DNA of 20,842 bases from Bacteroidota bacterium (GTDB lineage: Bacteria > Bacteroidota > Bacteroidia > UKL13-3). Each line of letters opens with the position of its first letter. Position 1 is the first letter of the stretch. Below are positions 5,901 to 14,703 of the stretch, in pieces. Both the position numbers and the translations under genes were made by a program. Where the stretch lies: contig RDYC01000189.1 in the NCBI GenBank assembly GCA_004293295.1, forward strand, positions 1 to 20,842, written 5' to 3'. The notes under the pieces are model-generated. The model saw only the letters and a list, made by a program, of their open reading frames with translations. It was not told where the DNA came from and made no database searches.

Positions 5901-6586
5901 TCTTGACCACCACCCATATTTCTAAGTTCCTCAAGGGTTTTTAGGGTGTATCCTTCCGGTAAGTCAAACAATTTCGAGTCTACCACTTCCTTGCGCACTT
6001 TATTCGCGGTTAATTTTGTTTTCATGCCTTGCATGTTTAAGGTATACTCCATCATAAAACCTTTAATCTGGTCGAAACCGGGAGACGTGTTATGGTTAGC
6101 AATATCCGGTAACTCCGGGGTATAAAAACACTCTATTTGTTCTTCTTTTCCTTCCAAAGTAAGGTTAATCAGGGCCCTTTTGCAGGTATATCCTGCAATT
6201 ACTTTGGTTTCTTTTTGTAAGGTAACTTTAATGTTTTTTACATCCGCCTCGGCCAGTTGTTTTTTCATCTGTTCCTCAGTTTGTTTGAGGGCTGTTTTTT
6301 GTCCCATCATGTCCATTAACAGGTAAAATTCTTTTTTAGCACCATTGTTTATGGTAATGGTGTTACCCATGCTAGAAGGCATTTCGTTTCTAAAGCTGTT
6401 ATCTTTAAAATACATGATTAACTTTTTAGGAAACATACTTTCAGCCTGTTTCATTTCAGGGGTTAAGTTTAAAAAAGTGACGTCAAACTCTACTATGCCT
6501 TCTTTTAGTATTTTAGACTGTTTAAAGCTTAAGGTCATAAAACCGAGCAAGGCTGCGGTTAGCGAAAGTGCAATTATTTTTTTCAT
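5897..6586 (-). CDS. DUF4412/GLPGLI-like secreted protein
   Basis: A 229-residue exported protein from the ATG at 6584-6586 (the frame is open a few codons further, but MKKIIALSLTAALLGFMTLS is a clear signal peptide start). No lipobox Cys is present, so a soluble periplasmic protein is likely. The mature part is beta-rich and contains VTLQKETKVIAGYTCKRA and LFDLPEGYTLKTLEEL, a layout familiar from Bacteroidota DUF4412/GLPGLI proteins, which have no established function. Its start is 11 nt after the stop of the enoyl-CoA hydratase gene, so the two are probably cotranscribed. Its stop codon overlaps that of the convergent MerR gene (5897-5900), leaving no room for a terminator between them. Confidence 0.72.
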   Translation of the reverse strand: MKKIIALSLTAALLGFMTLSFKQSKILKEGIVEFDVTFLNLTPEMKQAESMFPKKLIMYFKDNSFRNEMPSSMGNTITINNGAKKEFYLLMDMMGQKTALKQTEEQMKKQLAEADVKNIKVTLQKETKVIAGYTCKRALINLTLEGKEEQIECFYTPELPDIANHNTSPGFDQIKGFMMEYTLNMQGMKTKLTANKVRKEVVDSKLFDLPEGYTLKTLEELRNMGGGQD

Positions 6587-6597
6587 ATGTGCAAGTA

Positions 6598-7377
6598 TTA
6601 CCAAGTTAGTTTTTCTTTATTCAGGAAGGCTGCAATTCCCTTTTTGCAATCGGCACTTGCTCGGGCTTTTGCATTGGTTTGTGCCGCGTACTCAAGGGCC
6701 TCATGAACGGGCATACTTTGTACTTCAGCCAACATTTCTTTTACAAGAGCAAGTGAATTTGAGGAAGTTTGTTTGCAAAGTTTTGCTGCGAATGTATTTA
6801 CAGTTTCTGAAAGTTGTTCGGGTTCAACAATCTGTGTAATCATGTTGTAAGTTAATGCAACCCCTGCCTTAAATACTTCTCCGGTTAACAGCAATTCACG
6901 GGCAATTTTTTCACCAACTTTACGTACGAGAAACACCATTACAATGGCTGGTACAAAACCGATTTTTACCTCTGTATATCCAAAGGTACTTTCAGGTGTT
7001 GCAAAACAAAAATCGCAAATTGTTGCAAGGCCGCAGCCACCGGCTAGGGCTGGTCCGTTTACCTGTGCAATCACTACTTTTTTGCTGTAATAAATCATGT
7101 TGAATAACTCCATCAAATGCCTAGAGTCAGCAAGATTTTCATCAAATGTATTGTTTTGTAATTGTTGTATGTAAGCCAAATCTGCACCTGCGCAAAACGC
7201 ATCTCCATTGCCTTTGAGCACAATTACTTTGCATAGCTCATCTGTTTCGGCTTGTTGAAAAGTGCGTTTAATTTCGGTTACTAAATCATAACTTAAGGCA
7301 TTGCGTTTTTCAGGTCGGTTTAAGGTGATATAACCAATCCTGTTGTTTACTTCGTATTGTACCAAATTACTGTTCAT
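6598..7377 (-). CDS. Enoyl-CoA hydratase/isomerase (crotonase family)
   Basis: A 259-residue crotonase-fold protein acting on acyl-CoA thioesters, probably in fatty-acid or branched-chain amino-acid degradation. Visible features are ITLNRPEKRNALS near the N-terminus, the first oxyanion-hole loop FCAGADL (61-67) and the second, LAGGCGLATICD (~111-122). Rat enoyl-CoA hydratase uses two glutamates; here the equivalent of Glu164 is kept (Glu136 in FGYTEVKIG), whereas the Glu144 position is Gly116. This pattern suits isomerases or methylglutaconyl-CoA hydratase-like Bacteroidota proteins better than a classical two-Glu hydratase. I place the start at the ATG 7375-7377; a TTG three codons earlier is possible. 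First gene of a pair with the DUF4412-like gene. Confidence 0.87.
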   Translation of the reverse strand: MNSNLVQYEVNNRIGYITLNRPEKRNALSYDLVTEIKRTFQQAETDELCKVIVLKGNGDAFCAGADLAYIQQLQNNTFDENLADSRHLMELFNMIYYSKKVVIAQVNGPALAGGCGLATICDFCFATPESTFGYTEVKIGFVPAIVMVFLVRKVGEKIARELLLTGEVFKAGVALTYNMITQIVEPEQLSETVNTFAAKLCKQTSSNSLALVKEMLAEVQSMPVHEALEYAAQTNAKARASADCKKGIAAFLNKEKLTW

Positions 7378-7540
7378 CCATTGCAATAATAAGTGAAAAG
7401 TGCCAAAAACAGCATATTTGAGCAGAAATATGTTGTAGCCAAATTCGTTAATTTACATTGATTTGGGGTTGATTTAGAAGTATCGTTTATTTGGTGATAT
7501 AAATTAATCTTCAAGGATAAAAATATCACATACAAATCAG

Positions 7541-7548
7541 TACCTTGA
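7541..7548 (+). promoter_or_regulatory. Possible -7 element for the metallo-beta-lactamase gene
   Basis: TACCTTGA resembles TAnnTTTG (the T run is one short) and lies 46 nt upstream of the ATG at 7594. No -33 element is apparent. The rest of the 216-nt spacer (7378-7593) shows nothing else recognisable. Confidence 0.25.
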
Positions 7549-7593
7549 GCTTAAAATGAGGTAAATTAGCATAAAGTAAATAACCGCAAAACA

Positions 7594-8352
7594 ATGAAGT
7601 TGAGAACAAGCATATTATGGAGTATAATGATGTTGGTGTACTGCGGGAATTGCAGCTTAAGGAGAACAGCCGCATTTGCAGCGAAGGAAATACATCAATC
7701 CAACGGATTGGTTATAACCCAAATTGAAGAAAATGCTTTTGTTCATACCTCGTTTTTGCAGACGGAGGATTTTGGTAATGTACCTTGTAATGGTGTTATT
7801 GTTAGGAAAGGAAATGAAGTAATTGTATTTGATACTCCCATTAACGATGACAAGTCTGAAGAGCTCATGAAATGGATTAACGATACCTTACATTGTAAAA
7901 TAAATGCAATCATTCCAACTCATTTTCATAATGATTGTTTGGGAGGACTAAAAGCTTTTCACGATAAGCATATTCCTTCTTATGCTTATTTTAAAACCAT
8001 TGAATTGGCTAAAGAAAACAAGTCCATAGTTCCACAAAACAGCTTTAAAGACACATTTGGTTTAAAAGTAGGTAATGAAGAGATTATTGTAAGGTTTTTT
8101 GGAGAAGGACACACAAAGGATAATGTTGTTGGATATTTCCCTAGTGAAGGTGTATTATTTGGTGGATGCTTAATAAAAGAACTGGGCGCAGGTAAGGGTT
8201 ATTTAGGAGATGCAAATGTTAAAGATTGGTCAAGCACGGTTAAAAAAGTGAAACAGGCATACCCTGCAGTTAAGTTAGTTGTGCCGGGACATGGTGCACA
8301 TGGGAATAGTGCATTACTTGATTACACGATTAACTTATTCAAGGCAAAATAA
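7594..8352 (+). CDS. Subclass B1 metallo-beta-lactamase
   Basis: A 252-residue exported zinc hydrolase. All six B1 ligands are present: His110, His112 and Asp114 in THFHND, His173 in GEGHTKDN, Cys192 in FGGCLIKE and His233 in PGHG. Lys195 occupies the position of the substrate-carboxylate-binding Lys224 of B1 enzymes, and GYLGDANV follows as in that subclass. The Cys at 221-equivalent excludes glyoxalase II and RNase J relatives. The N-terminus is hydrophobic (residues 6-17) with Cys17 and Cys20, neither in a good lipobox, so export as soluble protein or lipoprotein is unresolved. B1 enzymes hydrolyse penicillins, cephalosporins and carbapenems; actual activity cannot be judged here. It is a lone gene with no mobile element nearby, so probably intrinsic to the species, as in many environmental Bacteroidota. 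Confidence 0.88.
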   Translation: MKLRTSILWSIMMLVYCGNCSLRRTAAFAAKEIHQSNGLVITQIEENAFVHTSFLQTEDFGNVPCNGVIVRKGNEVIVFDTPINDDKSEELMKWINDTLHCKINAIIPTHFHNDCLGGLKAFHDKHIPSYAYFKTIELAKENKSIVPQNSFKDTFGLKVGNEEIIVRFFGEGHTKDNVVGYFPSEGVLFGGCLIKELGAGKGYLGDANVKDWSSTVKKVKQAYPAVKLVVPGHGAHGNSALLDYTINLFKAK

Positions 8353-8382
8353 AGCGGTGAGGTTGTGTGATTAGATTGTTTC

Positions 8383-10434
8383 TTATTGATACAACATTTG
8401 AAAAGCACCGGAAGACATTACATCATGGCAGGGAATATGCTGTTGAGCACAAAACGCTGCCAGTTTTTTAGCGTAACCCTTTTTTAGCGTACCTGACAGC
8501 ACCACTTGTTTGGGGTTAAGTTGTGTTAAAATAGCAAATTTTATAGGGTCCCGCACAATCAACAGGTCAATATTTGTTTGGTTTGTTGCTCCTTTGTTGC
8601 TGCTGATTAATATTTTACTGTTATTAAACTCAACCAATTGCCAATTCGATGTTAAGGATACCGTATCAATCTGTTTTATTCCCACCGACCAAATGTGTTG
8701 TTGCAAATGAAATCTGAATCTTTGCTTATCGGTTCTTAAATTACTGTCAATAAGTAGTACTGATTTGTTTCCCCTAATTATGTGGATAGCATTATCTCGT
8801 TTTATGCTGTAAATAACAATGTGTTGTTGTTTGGCATTTTTGATGTATTGGAAACTATTGATACCAAAAAATAATATGGTTAATGATAGAGCAGATTGGA
8901 TAAATAGTTTATTGCGATAAAACACATAGCCCATTACCACTAAAAAAATCAAATAGAGTATAACACTCTGTGAGATGCTGATTTGAAGTCCGTTTACGTA
9001 AGAGTAGGGGATTTGTTCAACAAGCTTAACCAACCAATTGGTAAATAAAATCACGTACATAATGGCTTTGCCTAACCAAGTGGCGATAAACGTAAATTTA
9101 GCAACCACTAACAATATGATACCACCATAAAGTATTAAGGTTGTTAATGGTATTATAAGCAAGTTTGAAAACAAAAAGCAATTGGGAAACTGGTGAAAAT
9201 ATAAAATACCAATTGGGCTGGTGGTAACTTGTGCAGCAATTGATACTGATGTGATTTTCCAAATTTGATCAACTACCCAATTTTGTGCAATAAATTTTTG
9301 ATACAACAGGGGTTGCAAAAAAACAATACCCAATACGGCCATATAACTTAATTGAAACCCTACGTTGGCTAATGTGTTGGTATCAAAACAAAGTATGCTG
9401 AAACAAGAAGCTGCAAGGGTATTATAAATGCTGCTTTTCCTGTTTAACATTTCCGCCACGATAATAAAGTTAAACATCACTGTTGCCCTCAAAATGCTGG
9501 GCGATAAACCACATAAAGCAGAATAGGCCCACAAGGAAGCAATAATTATTACCCGCTTGCTGAACAATAACCGTTTATTTTTATTCATAAAAAACAACAG
9601 CATGTTCAGGATGTAAAAAATAATACCAACATGCATGCCGGAAACGGCCAGTACATGCAGTGTACCTGTGTTTGCATAAGCACTCATGGTATCTTCATCA
9701 ATATCATCATCATAACCATAAAGCAAAGCCTGCATAATGGCAACGGCTTCAGGTTGGGCGATGTAGGTTTTTAATACCATTGTAAAATATTGTTGTGTGG
9801 CTAGGATATTTTTGTACAGGTTGTTTCCATTGTTTTTTCCGGTAAATGTTGCCTTTTTTAAATAACACTGGTGATGGATGTGATTAAATGCAAGGTATCT
9901 TCGGTAATTAAACTCTTCAGGATTTTTTGGGCCTAAAACCAAGTTAACCTGGTTTTGTTCAACAAGCAATACGTCTCCATATTGCGGAATAATTGAGGAG
10001 GAATCATTGGCCAAATAAATCAGGATGTTTCCTGTTGTTGGATGATGCCCACCCTGTTGATTTAGGTAGCTAATTACGCTCGCACGCATCTTATAAGATT
10101 TCTTTTTTTGAATCGGTTTTTCATCAATACGCACCAAATAATAGGTGGCATTTTTTGCGTAGCTGAAATGGGTAGGCTGGAGCAGTTGATTCTGCTGTAC
10201 ATGGAGTAGTATGCCCAAACAGTAAAACATACTGCCTATGGCAATACCTGATAACCAACGCAAGGCATAAGGGAGTTTGATGTAGAAAAAAACGACAGAA
10301 ACAATAATGGTAATTGAAAAAGTAACAATAACCACAGGCTGGGTTATGCTATAAAACATGGATGTACCAATGCCGAGTAAAAAGGCTATTAAAATTCTTA
10401 CAAGGGGAACCGTATGCCAGAATGATTGATACAC
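8383..10434 (-). CDS. ComEC/Rec2 family DNA uptake channel protein
   Basis: A 683-residue polytopic inner-membrane protein. Two to three N-terminal helices (~10-80) precede a DUF4131/OB-like soluble region (~95-195, with NPEEFNYRRYLAF). The competence domain opens with LHVLAVSGMHVG at 259-270 and continues with GLSPSILRATVM and GFQLSYMAVLGIVFL. The C-terminal ~140 residues correspond to the metallo-beta-lactamase-like domain but contain no HxHxDH motif, so this part cannot be a metal-dependent nuclease. Such degenerate tails are common in Bacteroidota ComEC. ComEC carries single-stranded DNA across the inner membrane during transformation. Start is GTG at 10432-10434, since an in-frame stop lies five codons upstream. 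Convergent with the beta-lactamase gene, 30 nt apart. Confidence 0.9.
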   Translation of the reverse strand: MYQSFWHTVPLVRILIAFLLGIGTSMFYSITQPVVIVTFSITIIVSVVFFYIKLPYALRWLSGIAIGSMFYCLGILLHVQQNQLLQPTHFSYAKNATYYLVRIDEKPIQKKKSYKMRASVISYLNQQGGHHPTTGNILIYLANDSSSIIPQYGDVLLVEQNQVNLVLGPKNPEEFNYRRYLAFNHIHHQCYLKKATFTGKNNGNNLYKNILATQQYFTMVLKTYIAQPEAVAIMQALLYGYDDDIDEDTMSAYANTGTLHVLAVSGMHVGIIFYILNMLLFFMNKNKRLLFSKRVIIIASLWAYSALCGLSPSILRATVMFNFIIVAEMLNRKSSIYNTLAASCFSILCFDTNTLANVGFQLSYMAVLGIVFLQPLLYQKFIAQNWVVDQIWKITSVSIAAQVTTSPIGILYFHQFPNCFLFSNLLIIPLTTLILYGGIILLVVAKFTFIATWLGKAIMYVILFTNWLVKLVEQIPYSYVNGLQISISQSVILYLIFLVVMGYVFYRNKLFIQSALSLTILFFGINSFQYIKNAKQQHIVIYSIKRDNAIHIIRGNKSVLLIDSNLRTDKQRFRFHLQQHIWSVGIKQIDTVSLTSNWQLVEFNNSKILISSNKGATNQTNIDLLIVRDPIKFAILTQLNPKQVVLSGTLKKGYAKKLAAFCAQQHIPCHDVMSSGAFQMLYQ

Positions 10435-10506
10435 AGTGTTTAATGATTATGTTACAATTCTAAAAAAAATGGAATAAAATTTCTAGTAAAAAAATGATTT
10501 AGCATT

Positions 10507-10514
10507 TACCTTGC
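10507..10514 (+). promoter_or_regulatory. Possible -7 element for the small membrane protein gene
   Basis: TACCTTGC resembles TAnnTTTG with one T missing, 21 nt before the ATG at 10535, the short leader distance usual in Bacteroidota. No clear -33 box. Confidence 0.3.
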
Positions 10515-10534
10515 GGTATTAAAAAAACAACTAT

Positions 10535-10981
10535 ATGTACGCTAATTTATTAATCGTTCACAACCTATTGCGGTGGGTAGTATTGTTAGGCGGCTTATAC
10601 GCCATCACCAAATCTGTTTTAGGCATGTTGCATAAGCGAGAGTTTACAGCAACTCAAAACCGGGCGCATGCCATTTTTGTGGGTAGCTGCCATGCACAAC
10701 TATTAATCGGGCTTATTCTTTATTTTATTAGTCCGGTAGTTGACCAAGCTTTAGCAGGTGGCATGGGAGCAGCAATGAAGGATCCTGTATCAAGATTTGT
10801 TGCTGTTGAGCATATTGCTACCATGATTATTGCCATTGTTTTAATTCAAGTAGGAAGAAGTGTGAGCAAAAAAGCATCAGATGCGGCAGCTAAACACCGC
10901 AAGTCGCTGATATTTTTTAGTATAGGTTTGCTGTTAATTTTATCAAGGATTCCCTGGAATAAGGCTATGTGGCCTTTGTAG
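10535..10981 (+). CDS. Small four-helix membrane protein (cytochrome b-like, uncharacterised)
   Basis: A 148-residue integral membrane protein with about four hydrophobic segments (residues ~6-27, ~46-66, ~88-106, ~122-142). Histidines near helix ends, in IVHNLLRW (His9), AHAIFVGSCHAQ (His45, His53) and VEHIATMI, could coordinate heme, and database relatives in Bacteroidota are often labelled cytochrome B on that basis. I see no CxxCH or other diagnostic motif, so heme binding is only a possibility. It is a single gene. Its last 17 nt overlap the coding region of the convergent Wzz-like gene. Confidence 0.65.
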   Translation: MYANLLIVHNLLRWVVLLGGLYAITKSVLGMLHKREFTATQNRAHAIFVGSCHAQLLIGLILYFISPVVDQALAGGMGAAMKDPVSRFVAVEHIATMIIAIVLIQVGRSVSKKASDAAAKHRKSLIFFSIGLLLILSRIPWNKAMWPL

Positions 10982-11855
10982 CAGGTTGCGGAATACGGTT
11001 GGTAAACAAACAGTATAGTATAGCCAAAAGAGCCAATACCGGAAACAAAATAGTCATTCTTGGAAAATAAGGCTTTAACCTGGCTATTCCTGATTTGGCC
11101 AAAATAAAACTTTGGTTATACTCTTTATTGGTTCTTACCTTCATTAACTGTTGTTGCAATTCATAACCGGACTGGTAAACTTTTTGAGGGTCAAGTGGTT
11201 CACCAAAAACAAAACCGCCACCACTCCTTGGTGCTACGCTAGATGCAACAAGGTGTCTTAAGCTGTCGTTTTCAACAATGTCTTTCAATAACAATTGTTC
11301 CATATAATCTAACTCCTGTTGTCTTACGGTAACATATCGCTTAAAGTAATCCGACTCTTCCAGGTAATTATTAATAATGGCATGCTGAAAAGTATCAATT
11401 AATCGTGGATTGGTCATCAGTAAAGTAATGTGTAAACCGCTAATGGTATCTTTTCGGTACTCATTTTTATAATAGCGGAAATGAGTTAGGCGGAATAGTT
11501 TTTCGCATATGCTTTTATCCAGTTTCAGGTACTTAGCCAAATCGTCATCATTACGATCTTCTATTAAAGTACTCAAATCTTCCAACATGGCAGAACTTAC
11601 CAGATCAGTCGGGTTAAATGGCCTGATGATAAACGAAGATTCGAAAACAGGGGGAATGGTAAACCGCAGAATAACCGACAATACCAACGATAGCGTTAAA
11701 CTTATCGCCAGTTTTTTAGGATTACTTTTTAACAACGCTATTGGATACCAAAGTTTTCGGAGAATTTTTTTCTGAATATTCCAAAGCTTCGAGGCTAAAA
11801 CCTCAATATCAAATTCATCATCCGGTAAGGATTGTTGGTTTTTGTTTTCGCTCAT
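10965..11855 (-). CDS. Wzz-like polysaccharide chain-length determinant
   Basis: A 296-residue inner-membrane protein of the polysaccharide co-polymerase type: a charged cytoplasmic N-terminus, TM1 at ~49-67 (KLAISLTLSLVLSVILRF), a ~200-residue periplasmic region with long helical stretches, and TM2 near ~268-286 (MTILFPVLALLAILYCLF). The segment after TM1 (PPVFESSFIIRPFNPTDL) resembles the Wzz domain. No tyrosine-kinase domain follows, so it is the kinase-free type. In Wzy-dependent pathways this class sets chain length together with Wzy. The start is the ATG at 11853-11855; a TTG three codons upstream is an alternative. It diverges from the flippase gene (96-nt spacer) and overlaps the convergent membrane gene by 17 nt. 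Confidence 0.72.
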   Translation of the reverse strand: MSENKNQQSLPDDEFDIEVLASKLWNIQKKILRKLWYPIALLKSNPKKLAISLTLSLVLSVILRFTIPPVFESSFIIRPFNPTDLVSSAMLEDLSTLIEDRNDDDLAKYLKLDKSICEKLFRLTHFRYYKNEYRKDTISGLHITLLMTNPRLIDTFQHAIINNYLEESDYFKRYVTVRQQELDYMEQLLLKDIVENDSLRHLVASSVAPRSGGGFVFGEPLDPQKVYQSGYELQQQLMKVRTNKEYNQSFILAKSGIARLKPYFPRMTILFPVLALLAILYCLFTNRIPQPATKAT

Positions 11856-11876
11856 AGTACGCAATTACTGTGGTTA

Positions 11877-11884
11877 CGAAAGTA
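11877..11884 (-). promoter_or_regulatory. Probable -7 element for the wzz-like gene
   Basis: The minus strand reads TACTTTCG, one mismatch from TAnnTTTG, 21 nt upstream of the ATG. It lies in the divergent spacer 11856-11951. No equally good element was found for the flippase gene on the plus strand. Confidence 0.35.
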
Positions 11885-11951
11885 TCTAAAAAATTACATA
11901 TTCATAAAGTTCTGATATATTCGTTTTTTATTCAAACTATTCAGGCGTAAA

Positions 11952-13409
11952 GTGATTACTGGTCAGGCATTAAAAAACACCATTTGGACAGCTGCTGATT
12001 TAATCAGCTATCCATTGCTGATGATTGGTGCTACGCCTTTCTTTATCAAAGAATTAGGGCCTGAGCAATATGGCTTGTGGATGTTAATTAATGTGGTGGT
12101 GCAGGTGATGAATGCCCTAAACTTTGGCGTAGGAGATAGTACCATAAAAGAAGTATCGCGGCATCAGGCTACGGAATCGAAACAGTTAATCCAAGCAGCA
12201 TTTAACCGCAATTTATCACTAAGTATTATCTTAATGGGCTTGTGTGTTTGTTTGGGTATGGTTTGTTCAGCGGTAATTAACCATTGGCAACTGTTTCAAA
12301 TACCCGAAACAAAAAGGGCAGATGCCATGACCGCTTTGATTTTGTTTGCGTGGTCTGCCGGGCTAAAATTTATAGAACAAGTATTTGTATCTGTGTTTAA
12401 AGGATTACAACGGTTTGATATTGCCGCAAGGCTCACCATGTTATCCAGGCTATCTGTTATTGTATCGGCTATTGTAGTGGTATATATGGGTTATGATATT
12501 TTAATGATAGTAAAAGTAACCTTATGCTGCAATGCAATAAACCTAATGGTACAGGCATTCATGGTTTACAAAAAAGCGTCAATCAACCAATTAATTCCAC
12601 GTTTTCGGCTGTTAAATATGATGGAGTTATTTAGCAGCAATGGATGGTATTGGTTGCAGTCGGTAATAGCCCTTCTAGGGTTTTTAAGCGACAGAATTAT
12701 TATCGGCTATTTGTCAGACTTAAAGGTTGTGGGTTACTATTCCATTGCCGCGCTTATTGGTAGCCAAATACATAACATATTATTGGCTTTTGGCGGATTT
12801 GTATTTCCAAAAGTGTCTGCATACACGGCATTAAATAAAAGCATTGAGCGCATGTATTATATCTCTAGGTTATTGATTGCAGGGTTGGGTTGGTTTATTG
12901 TATTGTTTTTATTGCTTTTTGGAGATGTTATTTTTAAACTTTGGCTTGGAGCAGACATTTACATGGAAGCTATTGTGTACATCAAATTATACCTTGTTTT
13001 TATTGCCGTAATATTACTTATTGTTATTCCATTTCATTTTATCAATGGTAGTGAGCGTGTTTGGATGAACTCATTGTTTGAGTTCATTTTAAGAAGCACA
13101 CATGTGATCGCCATGTGGGTTGGGTTTGTTTATTATGGCGTTGAAGGATTGTTGTGGGGGCTAATCATAACCACCGTTATTAATATGCCATTTCAGTATT
13201 ATTTGTTTCATAAACATATTATAGGTTTCAATCGTTTGGGCGAGGTATTTACTCCCCTACTTCCGGCAATGGCTATTCTATTCATGGCGCAATCAACGCA
13301 CATTGGTATAAAACTGTTGTTTCTGCTTATTTTTGGCGTTTTATGCTGGCATATTTATTACAAAAAGGCACAAATTAACCTCAACCTGTTATTTAGCAAA
13401 AGTGGGTAA
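11952..13409 (+). CDS. Wzx-like oligosaccharide flippase
   Basis: A 485-residue polytopic protein with roughly 12-14 hydrophobic helices and the hallmark N-terminus of polysaccharide flippases: a TM segment, then PFFIKELGPEQYGLWMLIN (the GxxxYGLW-type motif) and FGVGDSTIKEVSR. It belongs to the MATE/MVF-like oligosaccharide exporter superfamily that moves undecaprenyl-diphosphate-linked repeat units across the inner membrane. The start is GTG at 11952; no ATG fits before the first helix. It opens the plus-strand polysaccharide cluster, and its end overlaps the start of the Wzy-like gene, indicating translational coupling of flippase and polymerase. The sugar specificity cannot be read from sequence. 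Confidence 0.85.
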   Translation: MITGQALKNTIWTAADLISYPLLMIGATPFFIKELGPEQYGLWMLINVVVQVMNALNFGVGDSTIKEVSRHQATESKQLIQAAFNRNLSLSIILMGLCVCLGMVCSAVINHWQLFQIPETKRADAMTALILFAWSAGLKFIEQVFVSVFKGLQRFDIAARLTMLSRLSVIVSAIVVVYMGYDILMIVKVTLCCNAINLMVQAFMVYKKASINQLIPRFRLLNMMELFSSNGWYWLQSVIALLGFLSDRIIIGYLSDLKVVGYYSIAALIGSQIHNILLAFGGFVFPKVSAYTALNKSIERMYYISRLLIAGLGWFIVLFLLLFGDVIFKLWLGADIYMEAIVYIKLYLVFIAVILLIVIPFHFINGSERVWMNSLFEFILRSTHVIAMWVGFVYYGVEGLLWGLIITTVINMPFQYYLFHKHIIGFNRLGEVFTPLLPAMAILFMAQSTHIGIKLLFLLIFGVLCWHIYYKKAQINLNLLFSKSG

Positions 13410-14631
13410 ATTCAAAATCAATAAAGTTCATGGGCTGGCGTACCTGTATTTCTTTTTTAATAATGCAGGATTGGCAGGCGGGCTGTTATACACCAACCTC
13501 CTTACCCCATTTTTTTATGTTTGGTTGCTTATAAAAAAGAAGCAACCTGTATTGTGGCCATTTCTTTTCATTGTTATTCCATTCGATGTTATTCATGTTA
13601 TTTTAGGTATTGAATGGAAGTCCTTTTTGATTTCAAATACACTCTTATTAAGCACCTATATTTTTGTATGTTGTTTTCATTACTTTATTCATCATTATCA
13701 GCACCTGGGAGAAATTTACAAACGCCTGTTGATAGCGAATTTTGGTTTTACCCTAATTGCTTGTGTGGTGTATTTTACGCCATACCGTGAGTTGCTTTGG
13801 TACATGAACAAGTTTACAGAAAGTGTAGAAGGTTTTCATCGGCTGGCTTTGTTAACTTTTGAGGCATCTTATTATTCATTCCTCTTTGCACCTATTGCAA
13901 TGTACTACTTGCTTAAGATTTTTTTTGGAATCAACCAACAACCTTCCTGGAGATTAGCCTTGTTGGTGATGATACCATTGCTGCTCTCTCTTTCGTTAGG
14001 AGTGCTTGGTGCAATGCTTGGGAGTTTCTGCATGCTGTATATGATACATTATCAAAAAGTATTTTATAAAAAGAAGTTTTTATACTGGTTAGTTGTTGGG
14101 CTTAGCTTAGGGTTATTTGTGATATTGGTTTTATGGCTATTCTTTCCTGATAATGTGCTGTTTGTTCGCCTTTACAATGTATATTATGGTATTGATACCT
14201 CAACTAAAGGTCGCACAACCGATTCGTTCAGTATTGCATGGAGGGTAGCCCAAGAACGCAGCATTTGGTTTGGCAGTGGTTTAGGTCAGGTTAAGGTATT
14301 GGCTTATGATGTGGTTAAAAGATATTACAATTATTGGGGAGATTTTGATGTGGTGAGAATTCCCAATTCAGTTGCTGAAACGCTCGCCATTTTTGGTATT
14401 GTTGGATTGGTTATTCGTTTTGGGCTGATATTTTATTTATTTTTTAAAACCAAGGTTCTTAGCAACTATTACCGCACCGCACTATTTGTTTTTGTTTTTG
14501 TGTATCAGTTTACGGGCAGTTACATTACCAGTATTGTTGAATATGTAATGTGGGTTATTGCTTTCTCGTCAGTGTTTAAGCAGTTTGATGTAAAGAATCG
14601 GCTACTTGGTACTGATCTGAAACCCAAATAA
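13402..14631 (+). CDS. Wzy-like O-antigen/polysaccharide polymerase
   Basis: About 409 residues and 10-12 predicted membrane helices, with a larger periplasmic loop before the last helices containing RTTDSFSIAWRVAQER, then FGSGLGQVKV and RIPNSVAETLAIFGIVGLV. This is the typical Wzy/O-antigen ligase-like tail (glycine-rich, Asn and Glu before a final TM pair). Wzy polymerises flipped repeat units. I start it at the GTG 13402, which overlaps the flippase stop by 8 nt. The frame is open back to an ATG at 13333, but those 23 extra codons lie inside the flippase gene and look like out-of-frame translation. Wzy proteins diverge strongly, so identity rests on topology, tail motif and neighbours. Confidence 0.75.
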   Translation: MGKFKINKVHGLAYLYFFFNNAGLAGGLLYTNLLTPFFYVWLLIKKKQPVLWPFLFIVIPFDVIHVILGIEWKSFLISNTLLLSTYIFVCCFHYFIHHYQHLGEIYKRLLIANFGFTLIACVVYFTPYRELLWYMNKFTESVEGFHRLALLTFEASYYSFLFAPIAMYYLLKIFFGINQQPSWRLALLVMIPLLLSLSLGVLGAMLGSFCMLYMIHYQKVFYKKKFLYWLVVGLSLGLFVILVLWLFFPDNVLFVRLYNVYYGIDTSTKGRTTDSFSIAWRVAQERSIWFGSGLGQVKVLAYDVVKRYYNYWGDFDVVRIPNSVAETLAIFGIVGLVIRFGLIFYLFFKTKVLSNYYRTALFVFVFVYQFTGSYITSIVEYVMWVIAFSSVFKQFDVKNRLLGTDLKPK

Positions 14632-14703
14632 GAAAGGACAACTCTTGGTAATATTGTTGTGTAAACTTAAAAGTTCTTTGCATATTGCGTGGTGATTTAC
14701 GTT

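Noticed and set aside
6345..6839. 164-codon plus-strand frame
   Set aside because: It lies antisense across the DUF4412-like and enoyl-CoA hydratase genes, both of which have clear family signatures.
13333..13401. Earlier ATG start for the Wzy-like gene
   Set aside because: The extra 23 codons are inside the flippase gene and encode a charged, non-membrane stretch; GTG at 13402 gives the common short stop/start overlap.
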